From contig NZ_FNVB01000002.1 of NCBI RefSeq assembly GCF_900108315.1, forward strand, positions 186,001 to 250,000: DNA of 64,000 nucleotides. Reading direction: 5' to 3'. The translations under genes and the position numbers were made by a program. This DNA is from Saccharopolyspora kobensis. Lineage in GTDB: Bacteria; Actinomycetota; Actinomycetes; Mycobacteriales; Pseudonocardiaceae. A model generated the notes under the pieces. The model saw only the letters and a program-made list of their open reading frames with translations, did no database searches and was not told the origin of the DNA. Below, piece after piece: positions 59,410 through 64,000 of this stretch (positions are counted from its first letter, which is position 1; every line of letters begins with the position of its first letter).

Positions 59410-60192
59410 ATGCCCGAGGAGCAGGTGCTGCGCTCGGTCGAGCGGACGCTGGCCGTGCTGCGGGCGTTCTCGCCGGAGCATCCGGAGATGACGCTCACCG
59501 AGGTCGCCCAGGCCAGCGGCCTCGACCGGGCCGGAGCCCGGCGGATCCTGCTGTCGCTGGTCCACCTCGGCTACGTGCGGCACGACGAGCGGCGCTTCGC
59601 GCTGACGCCGCAGGTGCTGGAGTTCGGCCACGCGTACCTGTCGAGCCGGTCGCTGCCGCAGATAGCCGAACCGCACCTGCGGCGGCTCACCGGGGAACTG
59701 CGGGAGATGACCGCGCTCGCCGTGCTGGACGGCGACGAGATCCGCTACGTGGCGCAGGTCCCGAGCCCGAAGCTGCTGTCCGTCACGATCCCGGTCGGCA
59801 CCCGCTTCCCGGCGCACGCCACCTCGATGGGCAAGGTGCTGCTGGCGGGCATGTCACCGGAGCTGCTGGAGGCGCGGCTGCGGTCCGCGGACCTGAAGCA
59901 GCTCACCCCGCACACCGTCACCACCCGCGAACGACTGCTCGCCGACCTCGCCGCGATCCGCGAGCAGGGCTTCGCGATCTCCGACAGCGAGCTGGAGGAA
60001 GGCCTGCGGGGCGTCGCGGCGCCGGTCCGCGACTCGGACGGCAAGGTGATCGCCGCGGTCAACGTCTCGCTGGACGCGCACCGCGCACCGGAGGGGGCGG
60101 TGCGGCGGGAGATCGTGCCGCTGCTGGTGACCACCGCGTCCCGGATCGAGGCCGACCTGCGGCTGAAACAGCCGGCGGGCCATCAGAGGTAG
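59410..60192 (+). CDS. IclR family regulator (PcaR/PobR-like)
   Basis: A 260-residue regulator. N-terminal winged helix MTLTEVAQASGLDRAGARRILLSLVHLGYV (about residues 27-56); IclR effector domain with VAQVPSPKLLSVTIPVGTRFPAHATSMGKVLLAG, and the loop DSELEEGLRGVAAPVRDSDGKVIAAVNVS. The closest type is the PcaR/PobR group that controls beta-ketoadipate-pathway and related aromatic-acid genes. ATG 59410 follows CAGGAGGCGAG. It is likely co-transcribed with the exonuclease gene and lies 391 bp upstream of the CoA-transferase, which it could control. Confidence 0.9.
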   Translation: MPEEQVLRSVERTLAVLRAFSPEHPEMTLTEVAQASGLDRAGARRILLSLVHLGYVRHDERRFALTPQVLEFGHAYLSSRSLPQIAEPHLRRLTGELREMTALAVLDGDEIRYVAQVPSPKLLSVTIPVGTRFPAHATSMGKVLLAGMSPELLEARLRSADLKQLTPHTVTTRERLLADLAAIREQGFAISDSELEEGLRGVAAPVRDSDGKVIAAVNVSLDAHRAPEGAVRREIVPLLVTTASRIEADLRLKQPAGHQR

Positions 60193-60583
60193 CGCGGCGC
60201 CTGGACCGGAATTCCGCGTTGCGGCCCGGCGCCGCTGCGCGCCGTTGTGGAATTGAACGCCCCTCCTCGATTCGAAGCCGTCGGCAATTGCGCCGGAGAA
60301 GTTCGCCCAGCGACCGCTCGAGTCGCCGCGCGAACGAGCCACGATCGGCCGGAATTCCTCGGCGCGGTCGCCCCGCATCTCGCGCGGAATCGCGTTTTCC
60401 CAGTTCACCGTGCGGTATCGACGTCCTCCCGAACGATCCGATCAGCACGTCCACCAGCCTTCGTGTCGCGCATCACAACCATTTCGGCTCCGTTTCGCGC
60501 CTACGATCCACGTCACACACGGCCCGCTGATCATTTTCGATCGTTCCGGACTGGGCCGCTGCTGTCCCAATGGAGGGGTGGAG
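60193..60583. other. Intergenic region between IclR and CoA-transferase genes
   Basis: A 391-bp gap on the promoter side of the CoA-transferase. It becomes less G+C-rich toward 60470-60560. No gene, hairpin or repeat was recognised; operator sites for the IclR regulator may lie here but none is clear by eye. Confidence 0.4.
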
Positions 60584-62107
60584 ATGACCGGCAGGATTCG
60601 GAACCAGCGGTTCGCGGCGAAAGTCGTCGAGGCCCCGGAAGCCGTCGATCTGATCGAGCCGGGCGCCAACGTGGGCATGAGCGGATTCACCGGGGCCGGA
60701 TACCCCAAGGAGGTGCCGGGCGCGCTGGCCAAACGGGTCGCCGAGGCGCACGCGCGCGGACTGCCGATGAAGTTCGGCCTGTGGACCGGCGCCTCCACCG
60801 CGCCGGAGCTGGACGGGGCGCTCGCCGACGTGGAGGGCATCGACCTGCGCCTGCCGTACCAGTCCGACCCGGTCACCCGCGCGAAGATCAACAGCGGCCT
60901 GATGGACTACACCGACATCCACCTCTCGCACGTCGCGCAGCGCGTGTGGCAGGGCGCCTTCGGCAAGCTCGACGTCGCGGTGGTGGAGGTCAGCGGCATC
61001 ACCGAGGACGGCCGTCTGGTCCCGTCGTCCTCGGTGGGCAACAACAAGACCTGGCTCGAACAGGCGGACCGGGTGATCCTCGAGGTCAACTCGTGGCAGA
61101 GCGAGCACCTGGAGGGCATGCACGACATCTACTACGGCACCGCGCTGCCGCCCCGGCGCAAGCCGATCCCGATCACCCGCCCGGCCGACCGGATCGGCAC
61201 GCCGTACCTGGAATGCCCGGCGGACAAGGTGATCGCCGTCGTGGAAACCGAATCACCCGACCGCAACACGGTTTTCACGCCTCCGGACGAGACGTCCGAG
61301 CGGATCGCCGGGCACGTGCTGGATCTGCTGGAATCGGAGGTGCGCTCCGGTCGGCTGCCCCGCGAGCTGCTCCCGCTGCAGTCCGGGGTGGGCAACGTGG
61401 CCAACGCCGTCCTGGCCGGGCTCGGTGCCGGGCCGTTCGACGGGATGACCGCCTACACCGAGGTGATCCAGGACGGCATGCTGGCGCTGATCGAATCGGG
61501 GAAGCTGCGGACGGCCTCCGCGACGGCGTTCTCGCTCAGCCCGGCGGCGATCGACCGCTTCAACCGCGACGCCGCGGCGTACCGGGACAGGATCCTGCTG
61601 CGCCCGCAGGAGATCAGCAACCACCCCGAGGTGGTGCGCCGGCTCGGGTGCCTGGCGATGAACGGCATCGTGGAGGCCGACATCTACGGCAACATCAACT
61701 CGACGCACCTGATGGGCAGCCGGATCCAGAACGGCATCGGCGGCTCGGGCGACTTCGCGCGCAACGCCCACGTGTCGATCTTCGTCACGCCGTCGGTCGC
61801 CAAGGGCGGTGCGGTGTCGGCGATCGTGCCGATGGTCTCGCACGTCGACCACACCGAGCACGACGTCGACGTCATCGTGACCGAACAGGGCCTGGCCGAC
61901 CTGCGCGGCCTGTCGCCCAGGAAGCGGGCCGAGCGGATCATCGCCAACTGCGCCCACCCCGACTTCCGCCCGGCGCTCCAGGACTACTACGACCGGGCGC
62001 TGCGATCGTCCTTCGGCCTGCACACCCCGCACCTGCTGGGAGAGGCGCTGTCCTGGCACCAGCGCTACATCGAGGAGGGCTCGATGCGCGCTGCCGCGGC
62101 GGGCTAG
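60584..62107 (+). CDS. Acetyl-CoA hydrolase/transferase family (succinate CoA-transferase-like)
   Basis: A 507-residue family I CoA-transferase. N-terminal half: IEPGANVGMSGFTGAGYPKEVPGAL. C-terminal half: PLQSGVGNVANAVLAGL, the catalytic Glu in MTAYTEVIQDGM, then GNINSTHLMGSRIQNGIGGSGDFARNAH and the tail IVTEQGLADLRGLSPRKRAERII. It moves CoA between acetate, succinate, propionate or related acids, or hydrolyses acetyl-CoA. ATG 60584 follows GGAGGGGTGGAG. The upstream IclR (PcaR-like) gene is its likely regulator. It is convergent with the lactonase-like gene. Confidence 0.92.
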   Translation: MTGRIRNQRFAAKVVEAPEAVDLIEPGANVGMSGFTGAGYPKEVPGALAKRVAEAHARGLPMKFGLWTGASTAPELDGALADVEGIDLRLPYQSDPVTRAKINSGLMDYTDIHLSHVAQRVWQGAFGKLDVAVVEVSGITEDGRLVPSSSVGNNKTWLEQADRVILEVNSWQSEHLEGMHDIYYGTALPPRRKPIPITRPADRIGTPYLECPADKVIAVVETESPDRNTVFTPPDETSERIAGHVLDLLESEVRSGRLPRELLPLQSGVGNVANAVLAGLGAGPFDGMTAYTEVIQDGMLALIESGKLRTASATAFSLSPAAIDRFNRDAAAYRDRILLRPQEISNHPEVVRRLGCLAMNGIVEADIYGNINSTHLMGSRIQNGIGGSGDFARNAHVSIFVTPSVAKGGAVSAIVPMVSHVDHTEHDVDVIVTEQGLADLRGLSPRKRAERIIANCAHPDFRPALQDYYDRALRSSFGLHTPHLLGEALSWHQRYIEEGSMRAAAAG

Positions 62108-62132
62108 CACCGCGGCGCGATCTCGCGGGAGT

Positions 62133-62966
62133 TCAGGCGTCCGGAACTTCGCGGGATCGCGCGCGTTCCAGGCCCACCGGGTCGTGGGCGCTGAACACCT
62201 CGACCTGATCGCGGTGCGCGGTGACCAGGTCGCGCAGCCGGTCCTGGTTGTGCCGCCGCAGCGGGCCGTCGACCTGCACCTTGTTCTGGAAGTAGCGCAG
62301 CATCGGGCTGCAGTGCGGGTGCTCGGCCATCTCACCGTGGTGGAAGAACGCGTCACCGGCGTGCAGCAGCCACTTCCCGTCCGGTTTCCGCACCGCGACA
62401 CCGGTGTGGCCGCGGGTGTGGCCGGGCAGCGGCACGAGCAGGATCTCCGGCGGCAGGCCCGGCAGGTCGCGCACCGCTTCGAAGCCGAACCAGCGTTCGC
62501 CGCCGGTGCTCCCGTGAACCCTCCACTTCGGACCGTGCTGGAACTGGTGGCGCAGGTAGCGGTCCTGCTCGACATCGCGCAGCATCGTCCGGTGCTCGAC
62601 GTCGTGGACGTGCACCTCGGCGTGCGGGAAGTCCGGCAGCCCGCCCGCGTGGTCGAGGTCCAGGTGCGTCAGCACGATGTGCCGCACGTCCTCCGCCCGG
62701 TGGCCCAGGCGCTCCAGCTGGGCCACCGCCGTCTCGCCGGCGTCGAGCACCGGACGGGCCAGCCGGAGCCGCTGCTTCATGAGCCTCGCGTGCGTGGTGA
62801 CGTCCGGGATGCCCATGCCGCTGTCGATGAGCACCAGCCCCCGCTCGGTCTCGACGAGCAGGCAGTGGCAGATCATGCGCGCAGCGCCGAACCTGCTGCC
62901 CGCGTCGTTGACCAGCCGTCCGCCGAAGGGCCGCATGGTGCCGCAGTTGAGGTGGTGGATCCGCAT
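62133..62966 (-). CDS. Metallo-beta-lactamase-fold hydrolase (N-acyl homoserine lactonase-like)
   Basis: A 277-residue MBL-fold enzyme. Metal motif: VLTHLDLDHAGGLPDFPHAEVHV (H-x-D-x-D-H; in AHL lactonases it is H-x-H-x-D-H, so one His is replaced by Asp). Later ligands are in PLPGHTRGHTGVAV, LLHAGDAFFHH and VFSAHDPVGL. The N-terminus ICHCLLVETERGLVLIDSGMG is typical of the lactonase family. Likely a cytoplasmic lactonase or related thioester/ester hydrolase; with the altered motif the substrate is open. Its ATG shares one base with the TetR stop (TGATG), so it is coupled to that repressor gene. Confidence 0.87.
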   Translation of the reverse strand: MRIHHLNCGTMRPFGGRLVNDAGSRFGAARMICHCLLVETERGLVLIDSGMGIPDVTTHARLMKQRLRLARPVLDAGETAVAQLERLGHRAEDVRHIVLTHLDLDHAGGLPDFPHAEVHVHDVEHRTMLRDVEQDRYLRHQFQHGPKWRVHGSTGGERWFGFEAVRDLPGLPPEILLVPLPGHTRGHTGVAVRKPDGKWLLHAGDAFFHHGEMAEHPHCSPMLRYFQNKVQVDGPLRRHNQDRLRDLVTAHRDQVEVFSAHDPVGLERARSREVPDA

Positions 62967-63550
62967 CAGTTCCCCTCCGCCCGCGCCGCTTCCAGCAGTG
63001 CGGTCAGTTGTGCTCCTGCCGTTCGCAGCGGCGCGACGTCGCGCCGCACCTTGGCCAGCAGCAACCCGCCTTCCAGCAGCGACAACGCGACGACGGCGAG
63101 TTCCGCGGCCCGCTGCGCCGGGATCCCCCAGCCGCCGAACCGCTCGGTCAGCCGCTCCTGCCACAGCCCGTAGGCATCGCCGCACGCGGACCGCACCTCG
63201 GAGCTCTCCGCGGAGGCCTCCAGGGCGACCGTGGCCACCGGGCAGCCGCGGCGGAAGTCCGATTCGACCAGCGACCGCTCGAAGTGCGCCACGATCGCCG
63301 CGACGGCCTCACCCGGCTCCGCCACGTCGGCCAGCAGCGCCAGCAGCTCGCCGACCTGCCGCCCGGAGGCGGCGACCGCCTCGGCGGCGAGCTGCTGCTT
63401 GCCGCCGGGGAAGTGGAAGTACAGCGAGCCCCGCGGCGCGGAGGACTCGGCGAGCACCTGGTTGACCCCGGTGCCGTGGTAACCCTGCTGGTTGAACAGC
63501 TCCATCGCGGTCTCGAGCATCTGCTGCCGCGTTCGCGCGCCCTTCTTCAC
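62966..63550 (-). CDS. TetR family regulator (LmrA/YxaF-like)
   Basis: A 194-residue repressor. HTH: RQQMLETAMELFNQQGYHGTGVNQVLAESSAPRGSLYFHFPGGKQQLAAEAV (residues about 8-58), with the SAPRGSLYFHFPGGK signature of the LmrA/YxaF/QacR-like group. The C-terminal domain has RRGCPVATVALEASAES, typical of that group. The start is GTG 63550. It is translationally coupled to the MBL-fold gene and very likely represses both through the dyad upstream (63559-63574). Confidence 0.91.
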   Translation of the reverse strand: MKKGARTRQQMLETAMELFNQQGYHGTGVNQVLAESSAPRGSLYFHFPGGKQQLAAEAVAASGRQVGELLALLADVAEPGEAVAAIVAHFERSLVESDFRRGCPVATVALEASAESSEVRSACGDAYGLWQERLTERFGGWGIPAQRAAELAVVALSLLEGGLLLAKVRRDVAPLRTAGAQLTALLEAARAEGN

Positions 63551-63558
63551 AGAAAAAA

Positions 63559-63574
63559 TATGACAGTCGGTCTA
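63559..63574. promoter_or_regulatory. Candidate TetR autoregulatory operator
   Basis: TATGACAGTCGGTCTA contains GAC-N5-GTC flanked by TA, resembling TAGACCGACTGTC sites bound by LmrA/YxaF-like repressors. It lies 9 bp upstream of the TetR start codon in an AT-rich patch. Confidence 0.45.
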
Positions 63575-63612
63575 CTTATTTTCAAGCCCGAACTCCCCCT
63601 GAGCACCAGAAC

Positions 63613-63664
63613 GGGGTCGTGAGCGCGAAGCAGTGCCGGAACACCGTTGCGCACTCACGACCCC
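63613..63664. terminator. Hairpin downstream of Eis-like gene
   Basis: GGGGTCGTGAGCGC (63613-63626) and GCGCACTCACGACCCC (63649-63664) pair over 12 bp or more, one of them a wobble. The hairpin lies between the end of the Eis-like gene (stop at 63764) and the TetR promoter. It is a likely terminator and resembles the hairpin at 47913. Confidence 0.5.
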
Positions 63665-63763
63665 ACGCCACAGGACCGGAACGTCAGCATTGCGGACTTC
63701 GCAGGGCGACTGGGCAGTCCACTGCCACCGAGCATGCGCGGCCGGGCAGCGGGCTGCGCTGCG

Positions 63764-64000
63764 TCAGAAACCTGTTCCGCACCAAGGGGTTTCGAGGGTG
63801 GCGAACAACCTGTCGGCCGCCGCGAGCGCCGCCGGGTCGCGCACCTCGACGCGCCCGGCCGCCACCAGCGTCGACGGCAGCTGGTCACCCAGGTACAGCG
63901 CGGCCAGCGTCGAGACGTCCAGGCTCAGCTGCGGCTCGGCCGTCGAACGCTCGACGCCGTCCGGCCCGATGCGGTAGCCGCCTTCGTTGTCCGGCAGGAA
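63764..64000 (-). CDS. Eis-like GNAT N-acetyltransferase (3' end only)
   Basis: Only the last 78 residues are inside the window. They read DNEGGYRIGPDGVERS, LSLDVSTLAALYLGDQLPST, RDPAALAAADRLFATLETP and end WCGTGF. This is the C-terminal SCP2-like domain of Eis (enhanced intracellular survival) acetyltransferases, which end in a Phe whose carboxylate points into the active site of the M. tuberculosis protein. Eis acetylates aminoglycosides and protein lysines; the catalytic GNAT half is outside the window. A hairpin follows the stop. Confidence 0.8.
   Translation of the reverse strand, partial: FLPDNEGGYRIGPDGVERSTAEPQLSLDVSTLAALYLGDQLPSTLVAAGRVEVRDPAALAAADRLFATLETPWCGTGF

Overview
The window is a very G+C-rich stretch of actinobacterial chromosome. 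Codon third positions are almost always G or C, GTG starts are common, and many genes are joined by ATGA or GTGA stop/start overlaps. Family content (SARP/AfsR regulator, several two-component pairs, Eis-type acetyltransferase, SepF-like protein, NB-ARC protein, secreted cyclophilin) and the interspersed hairpin repeats suggest Pseudonocardiaceae, most likely a Saccharopolyspora-like organism. That placement is inference; no rRNA or other marker gene lies in the window. No tRNA, rRNA, CRISPR array, transposase or prophage gene was found. Nearly everything is chromosomal metabolism, transport and regulation.

Layout. 0-5.2 kb: 5' part of a cytochrome P450, a divergent MarR regulator, a DUF418 membrane protein, and a coupled DUF6220/membrane-anchored multicopper oxidase pair. 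5.4-7.3 kb: NarL-type two-component pair. 7.3-11.4 kb: two-domain Lrp regulator, AbgT transporter and M20 peptidase, which look like one uptake-and-cleavage unit. 11.6-14.1 kb: methyltransferase and secreted amidase. 14.2-18.4 kb: TetR regulator, ABC-2 exporter (ATPase and permease) and DesK/DesR-like pair on one strand, with a beta-helix protein divergent from them. 20.3-25.3 kb: CoA-transferase, acyl-CoA dehydrogenase, MHS transporter and IclR regulator, an organic-acid/CoA catabolic unit sharing a promoter region with repeated GTTC-N8-GAAC sites. 25.4-28.4 kb: large SARP regulator with an apparent frameshift near its 3' end. 28.6-36 kb: MscS-like membrane protein, methyltransferase, an NB-ARC ATPase with an RHIM-like N-terminal motif and a polytopic membrane C-terminus, FGGY kinase, secreted cyclophilin, and a gene-poor stretch with small ORFs. 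36-43 kb: amino-acid permease coupled to a DsbA-fold protein, HrpB helicase, amidohydrolase, FxsA. 43-49.5 kb: SGNH hydrolase; the four-gene operon ArsR-MFS-M24 peptidase-Lrp; secreted GH32 fructosidase. 49.6-55.3 kb: a complete fructose PTS (DeoR regulator, FruK, EIIA, EIIBC, HPr, with divergent EI). 55.5-64 kb: membrane-anchored SepF-like protein, NmrA-like oxidoreductase, alpha/beta hydrolase, 5'-3' exonuclease, IclR regulator, acetate/succinate-type CoA-transferase, TetR plus lactonase-like metallo-hydrolase, and the 3' end of an Eis-like acetyltransferase.

How genes work together. The extracellular GH32 enzyme releases fructose for the adjacent PTS, which phosphorylates it (EI, HPr, EIIA, EIIBC) and passes fructose-1-phosphate to FruK under DeoR control. 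AbgT would import a peptide-like or aminobenzoyl-glutamate-like compound for the M20 enzyme. The 20-25 kb block would import a carboxylic acid, activate it by CoA transfer and oxidise it.

The least conventional items are: the NB-ARC protein with RHIM-like motif and eight predicted membrane helices; two copies of a roughly 142-nt three-hairpin repeat; three copies of an 84-nt extragenic palindrome with pairing kept in diverged arms; a SepF domain on a transmembrane anchor; and a multicopper oxidase with an internal twin-arginine motif after five membrane helices. All positions were read by eye, and no database or folding computation was run.
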